Of a stretch of DNA of 15,664 bases, positions 5,685 through 12,191 are shown one piece after another. The translations under genes were made by a program, and so were the position numbers. The first letter of the stretch is position 1, and every line of letters starts with the position of its first letter. Origin of the DNA: JALYUA01 sp040004225 (lineage in GTDB: Bacteria > Acidobacteriota > Thermoanaerobaculia > UBA5066 > Gp7-AA6); NCBI GenBank assembly GCA_040004225.1, contig JBDUBI010000011.1, forward strand, positions 1 through 15,664. Reading direction: 5' to 3'. The notes below the pieces were generated by a model, which worked only from the letters and a program-made list of their open reading frames with translations, ran no database searches and had not been told where the DNA came from.

Positions 5685-6712
5685 GCGTTTCCCTTCCCGC
5701 CGTCGAGCTCCGCGAAGCGGCCGAGGAGGTCGAGCGCCCGATAAGCGTAGCCGTAGCCCGAATCGAACCAGGACACGGTCTTCGAGACGCTGTCGCCCAT
5801 CGACATCGTGGCGAGCGAGTCGTACACGGATGAGAAGGGGCTGTGCGCGACGTCGCTCGAGACGATCGGCTCGACCTCGAACTTCAGATACCGGTTCCAC
5901 CGGCGGGTGGCGGCCGCCGTCCGGACGACTTCGTTCAACGCCGTTTTGGAGATTTTCCTCTCGTGCCAGCAGACGAGGTCGACCAGAGACCCGTTGCGCA
6001 CCGGGACGCTCATCGCGGAGCCGGTGATCCGGCCCTCCAGCTCCGGGAGGAGATCGACCAGCATCGCGGGTGACCGGGAGGCCTGCGGGATGATGTTCTC
6101 GGCCGCCGCGCGGCCCGTGCGCTTGTCCTTCGCCGGCACGTCGGCGAGGCGGTGCTCGCTCGTGTACGAGTGCACCGTCGTGAACATCGCCCGGCGAATC
6201 CCGAAAGCCTCCCCCAGGATTTTCAGGATGGGGGCGACGCAGTGCACGGTCGACGAGGCGTTCGAAACGATCCGGTGGGCGCTCGAGAGACGATCGTCGT
6301 TCAGCCCCATCACCGCCACCGCGTCGGGAGGGTCGGCGGGATCGGGCGGCGCCAGCGAAATCACGCGCTTGGCGCCGGCGTCGAGATGTCGCGCGAGCTC
6401 CTGGCGGGGCCGCGGACGCGATGTGGCCTCGAGGAGCGTGTCGACGCCCAGCTCTCCCCAGGGCGTCTGCACGCCCTCCTTTTCGGAAAGCAGCGGAATC
6501 TGCCGTCCCGCGACATAGATGTGCCCCTCCCGGATCGAGATCTCGTCGGGGAAGCGGCCGAGAGTCGTGTCGAATCGCAGCAGGTACTCGAGTCCCGCGG
6601 GGTCCGCGATCTCGCTGATGCCGGCGATCCGGATGTCGTCCCTCGCGTAAAGCAGTCGAAACAGGTTCCGGCCGATCCGGCCGAGTCCCCGGATGCCCAC
6701 GGAAAGCGTCAC
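5681..6712 (-). CDS. GAPDH paralogue lacking the catalytic cysteine (predicted pseudoenzyme)
   Basis: A 343-aa protein aligned along its whole length with the GAPDH encoded next to it. GIRGLGRIGR (6-15) keeps the Rossmann fold and His181 remains in TTVHSYT, but the active site reads SNASSTVHC, with Ser154 (codon TCG, plus-strand bases 6251-6253) in place of the nucleophilic Cys. Other sites are altered too. The PTTTGAAKA phosphate loop has become PQASRSPAM, MRVPVPDGS has become MSVPVRNGS (binding Arg lost), WYDNEWGYSN has become WFDSGYGYAY (the nicotinamide-contacting Asn lost), and ESTG has become EATS. The frame is intact, with no stops, so it is not a decaying pseudogene. The start is GTG 6712, overlapping the rhodanese stop by 4 nt (GTGA). 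A regulatory or structural partner of the active GAPDH is an inference. Confidence 0.9.
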   Translation of the reverse strand: MTLSVGIRGLGRIGRNLFRLLYARDDIRIAGISEIADPAGLEYLLRFDTTLGRFPDEISIREGHIYVAGRQIPLLSEKEGVQTPWGELGVDTLLEATSRPRPRQELARHLDAGAKRVISLAPPDPADPPDAVAVMGLNDDRLSSAHRIVSNASSTVHCVAPILKILGEAFGIRRAMFTTVHSYTSEHRLADVPAKDKRTGRAAAENIIPQASRSPAMLVDLLPELEGRITGSAMSVPVRNGSLVDLVCWHERKISKTALNEVVRTAAATRRWNRYLKFEVEPIVSSDVAHSPFSSVYDSLATMSMGDSVSKTVSWFDSGYGYAYRALDLLGRFAELDGGKGNA

Positions 6713-7101
6713 GCCTTTCCCTTCTCGTCCGACCCGATCTCGACGGGCAGCCCGAGCTCGCGCCAGCGGCGCATTCCGCCCTGCATCGACCAGACCTCCG
6801 TGTATCCCATTTTGCGAAGGGCGTCGGCCGCCAGGGCCGATCGAGACCCGCCGCCGCAATAGAGGACGAGGGGTGTCTTCAGATCCGGGACGGTCTTTTC
6901 GACGTCCCGCTCGAGGATGCCTTTCGACAGGTGAACCGCACCGGCCGCGTGGTCCACGCGGAACTCGTCGTCTTCGCGCACGTCGACGAGCACGGGATTT
7001 TCCCCACGCGCGCGCCGCGCGAGGAGGTCTTCGGGCGTGGTCTCCCGAACACGCGACTTCGCTTCGTCGACGAGAGTCTTGTATCGAGAGGGAATGCTCA
7101 T
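6709..7101 (-). CDS. Single-domain rhodanese-like sulfurtransferase
   Basis: A 130-aa cytoplasmic protein with one rhodanese domain: a short helical lead (1-22), the LVDVREDDEF motif (38-47), HAAGAVHLSKG (51-61) and the active-site loop YCGGGSRSA with Cys82, followed by MGYTEVWSMQGGMRRW. The Cys-containing loop is intact, so it should carry a persulfide and transfer sulfane sulfur. The ATG at 7101 is preceded by no strong ribosome-binding site. A candidate -10 box lies 30 nt upstream. It is the first gene of a unit with the two GAPDH genes, and its TGA overlaps the GTG of the GAPDH-like gene. The partner of the sulfur transfer is unknown. Confidence 0.92.
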   Translation of the reverse strand: MSIPSRYKTLVDEAKSRVRETTPEDLLARRARGENPVLVDVREDDEFRVDHAAGAVHLSKGILERDVEKTVPDLKTPLVLYCGGGSRSALAADALRKMGYTEVWSMQGGMRRWRELGLPVEIGSDEKGKA

Positions 7102-7131
7102 GAAAGGGCCACCCGAAAAAGTCAGGGGCGG

Positions 7132-7137
7132 AGTATA
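7132..7137 (-). promoter_or_regulatory. Candidate -10 box (TATACT) of the rhodanese-GAPDH operon
   Basis: On the minus strand GCTATACTCCGCC lies 30 nt before the rhodanese ATG. TATACT matches TATAAT at five of six positions, and the context resembles CCTATACTCTGCG before the sortilin-like gene. The -35 region is GC-rich and unconvincing. Confidence 0.42.
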
Positions 7138-7158
7138 GCGATTCGCTCGAGGGCGCGG

Positions 7159-7201
7159 GCGAAGGGAGGAACGGAGCGAGGGGGTGATGCGCGAAGGGAG
7201 G
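7159..7201 (+). repeat. Short direct repeat GCGAAGGGAGG
   Basis: The 11-mer GCGAAGGGAGG occurs at 7159-7169 and 7191-7201, with a 32-bp period, in the 106-bp gap between the helical-protein gene and the rhodanese gene. It resembles the GAAAGGC repeats elsewhere in the window, but it is not a tandem tract. Significance is unknown. Confidence 0.5.
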
Positions 7202-7207
7202 CGGCGA

Positions 7208-7564
7208 CTATGCCAGCGCCACGATCCGCGCGAGGACGCCGACGACCCTCGCGAAGAGCTCGGCCGCGTGCGTCAGGGTCTTTGCGGTGCGGAGGCTGTC
7301 CGTCATTTCCCGGATCCCGGAGATCAGCTCGTCGTGGTGGGAGGCCAGGCGGACGGAGAGCGACTTCAACTGTTCGTCTTCCACGCGGGAGATGAGTTCA
7401 TCGAGGTCGGCGCGCGCGAGCTGAAAGGCGGCGAGCCCTTCGTTGTCGTCGCCGAACGAGTCCAGAATTTCGTCGGCATGCCGTTCGATCGGAGCCCGGA
7501 CGCGGGTGCGGAGCAGGTCGAGGAGTTTCGAGCGGGCGGCTTCGGCCGCGTCGTCGTCGATCAC
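7208..7564 (-). CDS. Small helical protein coupled to a lipoprotein
   Basis: A 118-aa protein starting with GTG at 7564, preceded by GGGAGG and overlapping the lipoprotein stop by 4 nt (GTGA). The longer in-frame extension upstream is antisense-like noise over the lipoprotein gene. The sequence is almost all predicted helix, rich in acidic residues and Leu, with a heptad-like middle (ADLDELISRVEDEQLKSLSV) and a hydrophobic tail, AAELFARVVGVLARIVALA, that could be amphipathic or lie on a membrane. No Cys, no signal peptide and no family that I recognise. Coupling to the lipoprotein suggests that the two work together, perhaps as an inner and outer component, which is inference. Confidence 0.7.
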   Translation of the reverse strand: MIDDDAAEAARSKLLDLLRTRVRAPIERHADEILDSFGDDNEGLAAFQLARADLDELISRVEDEQLKSLSVRLASHHDELISGIREMTDSLRTAKTLTHAAELFARVVGVLARIVALA

Positions 7565-8436
7565 CGGCGCGCCTCCCGGACCGCGCGGACCCACGACGCG
7601 AGCGATTCTGCGTCGGCGAGCAGCGCCGACCAGGCGCCGCCGTCGAGTCTTCCTTCGGAGAGCGCCGCCCAGGCGGACCTCAGGCGGCTGGCGGTGTCGC
7701 TCGCGTCGGAGAGAATGTCGCCGGCCGCGGACGGGAGCGTGTAGAGGCGCCGCTGCGCGATCCAGATCGGAGGATCCGGGATCCGGTTCTCCAGATAGGG
7801 TCTCGAGACATCCCGCTGCCGCCCGAGTTCCCGCAGCGACGCCGCGTCGGCGCGGATGTGGCGGCGCAGGGCATCGAGCAGGGTCTGCTGGACGAGGAGC
7901 TCGTGTGCGACCGCGGCCGCCCGCGACGCCAGCTCTCGCGACAGAGCGCGCTCCCGGACGCCGCGAACGAGAAGCCCCGCGGATTTCGACAGGAGGTCGC
8001 GCTCCGAGGCGCTCAGGAACGCCGAACCGGAAATTTCGCGGCCGAGGGTCGACGCCTCCTCCATGGCGCGCGCCGCCGCGTCGCCGGCCGCCCGATCCGC
8101 CGCTCCATCCGCGAGCTGCCTCAACCCCTCGAAGTAGCGCGCCAGCAGGCGAGCGTGCCTGCGCAGTCGCTCGAAATCCGCGATCTGGTCCTCGACGCCG
8201 GCGTGCTTCTCGAGCACGAGGCGGCGGTCGTCCCGGGACAGTCCCTGCGCTTCCGAAAGAGCGCGGGCCGAATCCGCGTCGACCGCGGTCTCCTCGGCGA
8301 GAAGGAGAAGCGCGTCCATCGCGCGCCCCCACGCGGCGCCCGCCGTTCCGACGGATACCGCGTGCTCCCTCCGCACGGACGCGCACCCGCAGGCGAGCAG
8401 GAGCCAGACGGCGGCGGACCGGGCGCGCAATTTCAT
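7561..8436 (-). CDS. Uncharacterised helical lipoprotein
   Basis: A 291-aa protein with a clear lipoprotein signal: MKLRARSAAVWLLLAC, with Cys16 as the lipidation site. The ATG at 8436 was chosen because it places this signal at the N-terminus; an in-frame ATG at 8478 adds 14 unlikely residues. The mature part is long alpha-helix rich in Ala, Arg, Leu and Glu, with coiled-coil character (for example LEKHAGVEDQIADFERLRRH), and a break around NRIPDPPIWIAQRR. No catalytic motif or known family is apparent. The stop overlaps the GTG of the small helical gene. It is divergent from the sortilin-like gene, with 89 bp between the starts. The function is unknown. Confidence 0.75.
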   Translation of the reverse strand: MKLRARSAAVWLLLACGCASVRREHAVSVGTAGAAWGRAMDALLLLAEETAVDADSARALSEAQGLSRDDRRLVLEKHAGVEDQIADFERLRRHARLLARYFEGLRQLADGAADRAAGDAAARAMEEASTLGREISGSAFLSASERDLLSKSAGLLVRGVRERALSRELASRAAAVAHELLVQQTLLDALRRHIRADAASLRELGRQRDVSRPYLENRIPDPPIWIAQRRLYTLPSAAGDILSDASDTASRLRSAWAALSEGRLDGGAWSALLADAESLASWVRAVREARR

Positions 8437-8494
8437 CGGGAGTCGGGTGTCCGTTGGCGCGGAGCTTATCCCGGGCAACGACCCGGGGCTGCCC

Positions 8495-8500
8495 TATACT
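8495..8500 (+). promoter_or_regulatory. Candidate -10 box (TATACT) of the sortilin-like gene
   Basis: CCTATACTCTGCG gives TATACT 25 nt before the TTG start at 8526. Just upstream, two CCCGGG copies (8470-8475 and 8482-8487) form an inverted pair across the expected -35 region, which could be an operator or merely GC-rich chance. A good -35 box is not seen. Confidence 0.45.
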
Positions 8501-8525
8501 CTGCGCCTTCGATCAAGGAGGACTC

Positions 8526-11500
8526 TTGCTTCACCCGCGCCGGACGCTCGCGTTTGCGGGCCTGTTCGCCCTTTCCCTGCCGCTCTCCGCCGCCACGGGG
8601 TCCCGGTCCGCGTCCGCGCCGACGAAAACGACGGAGGAGAAGCCAAAAACCTTTTCGGACCTCTTCCCGGGCCTTCAATTCCGCAATATCGGCCCCTTTC
8701 GCGGCGGGCGGGTGACGGCGGTGACCGGCGTCCGACACGACCCGCTGACCTTCTATTTCGGATCGACGGGCGGCGGCGTGTGGAAAACGACCGACGGCGG
8801 CTCGAACTGGGAATCGGTCTCGGACAAGGACTTCAAGACGGGATCCGTCGGCGCGATCGCCGTCTCCGAATCCGATCCGAACGTCGTATACGTCGGGATG
8901 GGCGAGGCGCCGATCCGCGGAAACGTCTCGCACGGGGATGGCGTCTACAAGTCGACGGACTCGGGGCTCACGTGGACCGCGATGGGATTGAAGAACACCC
9001 GGCAAATCGCGCGCGTCCGCATCCATCCGACTGATCCGGAGCTGGTGTACGTGGCGGCGCAGGGCCACGTCTGGGGGCGAAACGCGGACCGCGGTATCTA
9101 TCGTTCCAGGGACGGTGGCCGCACGTGGGCGAAGGTCCTGTACGTGAACGACCAGACGGGGGCTTGCGACCTCGCGATGGATCCGTCAAATCCCCGCACT
9201 CTGTACGCGGCCTTCTGGGACGCGGTGCGGCGGCCGTGGGAGCTCGTCGACGGCGGGCCGGGGAGCGCGCTCTACCGCTCGACCGACGGCGGCGACACCT
9301 GGAAGAAGCTCGAGGCCGACGGACTTCCGGCCGGCGTCTGGGGAAGGGCGGGTGTCGCGGCCTCCGCCGCGAGGCCCGGGAGGGTGTATGCGTTTATCGA
9401 GGCGAAGGAGGGCGGCGGAGTCTTCGTCAGCGACGACCGCGGGGAGAAGTGGAAGCACGTCAACGACGAGCACAAGGTCCGTCAGCGGGCCTGGTACTAC
9501 GCCTGGGTTTATCCGGACCCGAAGAGCGCCGACACCCTCTACGTTCCGAACGTCAACCTGCACCGCTCGACCGACGGCGGCAAGACCTTCGCGAACGTCT
9601 CCTCTCCGCATGGGGACCACCACGATCTGTGGATCGACCCCGACGATCCGAACCGGATGATCCTCGGGAACGACGGCGGAGCGACGATCAGCTTCAACGG
9701 CGGGCGCACGTGGTCGACACAGAACAACCAGCCGACGGCCCAGTTCTATCGCGTCACGACGGACGACCGGTTTCCCTACTGGGTGTACGGCTCGCAGCAG
9801 GACAACTCGAACGTCTGCATTCCGAGCGGCGTTCCGGGCGCCGGAATCGACATGGCCGACTGGCACTCCGCCGGCGGGGGCGAAAGCGGCTGGATCGCTC
9901 CCGACCCGAAAAACCCGGACGTCGTTTACGCGGGCGAGTACGGGGGACAGATCACGCGGTACGACCACCGGACACGCCAGGCGCGCGAGATCGGCGTCTG
10001 GCCGCAGCTCGCGGATGGTCACGCGACGCGCGATCTCAAATACCGCTTCCAGTGGAATGCGCCGATCGTCATCTCGCGCCACGACCCGAAGACGCTGTAC
10101 CACGCGTCTCAGATCCTCCTCCGCAGCCGCGACGAGGGAGAGACGTGGGAAGAAACCAGCCCGGACCTGACGCGAAACGACCCGTCGAAGCAGGGAGACT
10201 CGGGCGGACCGGTCGCGCGCGACATCACGGGCGTCGAGGTGTACGACACAATCTTCGCGCTCGCCGAGTCGCCGGTCGAGCCCGGCGTCCTCTGGGCCGG
10301 CTCGGACGACGGTCTGGTGCACGTCACGAGGGACGGCGCCAAGACCTGGCAGAACGTGACCCCGAAGGGGATGCCGGAGTGGATTCAGGTCAACGCGATC
10401 GACGCGTCGTCTCACGAGAAGGGTGTCGCCTACGTGGCGGCCACGATGTACAAGTTCGACGATTTCGCCCCCTATCTGTACAAGACGAAGGACTACGGAA
10501 AATCGTGGACGAAGATCGTCACCGGCATCCCGGGCGACGCCTTTACGCGGGTGGTGCGGGAGGATCCCGCGCGCCGGGGCCTTCTCTACGCCGGCACGGA
10601 GACGGGGCTCTACCTCTCGTTCGACGACGGCGCCAGCTGGCGCGCCTTCCAGCGGAATCTTCCGGCGACGCCGATTACGGACCTGACGGTGAAAAACGGA
10701 GACCTCGTGCTCGCCACCCAGGGCCGGGCCTTCTGGATCCTGGACGACTTGACGCCCCTGCGGCAGTGGACCGAGAAGATCCCGTCATCCGGTCCGCGGC
10801 TCTTCCCTCCGCGCAAAGCCGTGCGCATTCAGACGGAGCGCCTGGACGAAGAGGACGAGCCGCTCCGGGGCGTCGGGACCAATTTGTTGAACGGCGTGAT
10901 CGTCGACTACTGGCTTTCCGAAAAACCGGCGAAGGGCGAGAAGGTCGCGATCGAGATCCTCTCCGAAGGAAAAGTCATACGGTCGTTTTCGAATCAGAAG
11001 CCCGAGAAGGCGGGGGATCTCAAGGAGCAGGCCGCGCGCGAGGAAGAGGACAAGGACCGCGACAAGCCGCTCGAGTTGAAGGCGGGGTTGAACCGCTTCG
11101 TCTGGGACATGAGAGTGTTCAAACCGACTCTCGTGCCGAAAGCCGTTTTCAACGAAGGGACGAAGACGCCGCCCAAGGTCGGGCCGGGCTCGTACCAGGT
11201 GCGGCTCACGGCGGGCGGCAAGTCCTTCACCGAGACGGCGATCGTCGAGCCGCACCCGGGGGGGTTCGCCTCCGCCGCGGACCTGAAGGCGCAGTTCGAT
11301 CTCTTAGCTGCGATAAGGGACCGGCTGTCGGAGACGCACGCCACGGTGCTCAAGATCCGGGACGCGCGCTCACAGGCGAAGGAGCTCGGGGACCGCGCCG
11401 CGCGGCTCGGGAAGGGAGACGCTCTGGCGCGGCGGGCGGCCGCGCTGTCGCTGAAGCTCACCGCGATCGAGGAGAAGCTCATCAATCCGAACATCAAGGC

Positions 11501-11759
11501 CAACGAGGACGACTTGAACTTCGAGCCGAAGCTCGACCACGACCTCACCAATCTCGCCGGGATCGTTGCCAGCGCCGACGCGAGGCCTCTCGCGTCCTCG
11601 GCGCGGTATTACGAGCTCTTGAAGACCCGGCTCGCCGCGATCATCGGCGAGTTCGACCGGCTCATGGAGGGCGACGTCGCGGAATTCAACCGGGCCGCCG
11701 ACGCGCTTCAAATTCCTCGGGTCGTGCCCGCCCCGAAACTGGACGCCGCCGCGTCCTAG
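8526..11759 (+). CDS. Secreted sortilin/VPS10-like BNR-repeat beta-propeller protein
   Basis: A 1077-aa protein. The TTG at 8526 is preceded by AAGGAGG (8515-8521) and starts a signal peptide (MLHPRRTLAFAGLFALSLPL, cleavage near residue 23). The open frame further upstream is antisense to the lipoprotein gene. At least ten Asp-box motifs (S/T-x-D-x-G-x-T-W) are spread over residues 88 to about 710, such as TTDGGSNW, STDSGLTW, SRDGGRTW, STDGGDTW, TKDYGKSW and SFDDGASW. These mark beta-propeller blades as in sortilin/VPS10 and BNR proteins. GRAFWILDDLTPLRQ closes the propeller, as is common in this family. An Ig-like segment and a helical C-terminal domain follow. Such proteins are often labelled glycosyl hydrolases, but I see no hydrolase active site. 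Its role outside the cytoplasm is unknown. Confidence 0.9.
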   Translation: MLHPRRTLAFAGLFALSLPLSAATGSRSASAPTKTTEEKPKTFSDLFPGLQFRNIGPFRGGRVTAVTGVRHDPLTFYFGSTGGGVWKTTDGGSNWESVSDKDFKTGSVGAIAVSESDPNVVYVGMGEAPIRGNVSHGDGVYKSTDSGLTWTAMGLKNTRQIARVRIHPTDPELVYVAAQGHVWGRNADRGIYRSRDGGRTWAKVLYVNDQTGACDLAMDPSNPRTLYAAFWDAVRRPWELVDGGPGSALYRSTDGGDTWKKLEADGLPAGVWGRAGVAASAARPGRVYAFIEAKEGGGVFVSDDRGEKWKHVNDEHKVRQRAWYYAWVYPDPKSADTLYVPNVNLHRSTDGGKTFANVSSPHGDHHDLWIDPDDPNRMILGNDGGATISFNGGRTWSTQNNQPTAQFYRVTTDDRFPYWVYGSQQDNSNVCIPSGVPGAGIDMADWHSAGGGESGWIAPDPKNPDVVYAGEYGGQITRYDHRTRQAREIGVWPQLADGHATRDLKYRFQWNAPIVISRHDPKTLYHASQILLRSRDEGETWEETSPDLTRNDPSKQGDSGGPVARDITGVEVYDTIFALAESPVEPGVLWAGSDDGLVHVTRDGAKTWQNVTPKGMPEWIQVNAIDASSHEKGVAYVAATMYKFDDFAPYLYKTKDYGKSWTKIVTGIPGDAFTRVVREDPARRGLLYAGTETGLYLSFDDGASWRAFQRNLPATPITDLTVKNGDLVLATQGRAFWILDDLTPLRQWTEKIPSSGPRLFPPRKAVRIQTERLDEEDEPLRGVGTNLLNGVIVDYWLSEKPAKGEKVAIEILSEGKVIRSFSNQKPEKAGDLKEQAAREEEDKDRDKPLELKAGLNRFVWDMRVFKPTLVPKAVFNEGTKTPPKVGPGSYQVRLTAGGKSFTETAIVEPHPGGFASAADLKAQFDLLAAIRDRLSETHATVLKIRDARSQAKELGDRAARLGKGDALARRAAALSLKLTAIEEKLINPNIKANEDDLNFEPKLDHDLTNLAGIVASADARPLASSARYYELLKTRLAAIIGEFDRLMEGDVAEFNRAADALQIPRVVPAPKLDAAAS

Positions 11760-11770
11760 GAGAGGAAATC

Positions 11771-12106
11771 ATGCTGAACCGCGCTTTCATCACGACCGCG
11801 AACGACCTGCCGGGATATCGGGTCGTCCGCAACCTGGGCGTCGTCCGCGGCATCACGGTGCGCTCGAGAAGCGTCATCGGAACGATCGGGGCCGGGCTCC
11901 AGAGCTTGATCGGCGGGAACATCACGATCTGGACGCAACTTTGCGAACACACCCGCGAAGAGGCGTTCGACCTGCTGGCGGAGCACGCGGAGCAGCTCGG
12001 CGCCAACGCGGTCATCGCGATGCGCTACGACGCGAACGAGATCGCGCAGGGTGTCGCCGAGGTCCTCGCCTACGGAACGGCGGTGGTCGTCGAGGCGGCG
12101 CGTTAG
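11771..12106 (+). CDS. UPF0145 / YbjQ-family protein
   Basis: A 111-aa cytoplasmic protein that matches the UPF0145 (DUF74, YbjQ) pattern end to end: PGYRVVRNLGVVRG (14-27), RSRSVIGTIGAGLQSLIGG, then AEQLGANAVIAMRYD (73-87) and AYGTAVVVE (100-108). Known members form ring-shaped pentamers and are sometimes called heavy-metal-binding, but their function is not settled. The ATG at 11771 follows AGGAGAGG, which overlaps the stop of the sortilin-like gene, so the two are probably co-transcribed with an 11-nt gap. The length is normal for the family. Confidence 0.93.
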   Translation: MLNRAFITTANDLPGYRVVRNLGVVRGITVRSRSVIGTIGAGLQSLIGGNITIWTQLCEHTREEAFDLLAEHAEQLGANAVIAMRYDANEIAQGVAEVLAYGTAVVVEAAR

Positions 12107-12128
12107 GCGAAGAGGGGAACGAGGCGGC

Positions 12129-12154
12129 GAAGGGCGAAAGGCGAAAGGCGAAAG
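12129..12154 (+). repeat. Heptanucleotide tandem repeat (GAAAGGC), about 3.7 copies
   Basis: Units GAAGGGC, GAAAGGC, GAAAGGC and the partial GAAAG, in the gap between the UPF0145 gene and the convergent AsmA-like gene. This is the same unit and strand as the tract at 2702-2722. Confidence 0.85.
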
Positions 12155-12157
12155 CAG

Positions 12158-12190
12158 GCCGGGACCGAGGTGCCGAAGACGCCTCCCGGC
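12158..12190. terminator. Hairpin between convergent genes, possible terminator
   Basis: GCCGGGA (12158-12164) pairs with TCCCGGC (12184-12190) around a 19-nt loop. It lies directly before the stop of the minus-strand AsmA-like gene and 50 bp after the UPF0145 gene. Neither side has a T tract, so it is only a weak terminator candidate. Confidence 0.3.
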
Positions 12191-12191
12191 T

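Noticed and set aside
5685..5900. Possible 72-residue N-terminal extension of the active GAPDH
   Set aside because: It overlaps the upstream GAPDH-like gene and is Arg/Leu noise; GAPDH normally begins directly at the Rossmann strand.
7443..8525. Long plus-strand open frame upstream of the sortilin-like gene, making an apparent 1438-aa protein
   Set aside because: It is Arg/Pro-rich and antisense to a well-formed lipoprotein gene; a TTG with an AAGGAGG site and a signal peptide marks the true start at 8526.
9125..11770. Plus-strand frame of about 880 codons running into the UPF0145 gene
   Set aside because: A GC-rich shadow of the sortilin-like gene, dominated by Arg, Gly and Pro; only the part from the ATG at 11771 looks like protein.
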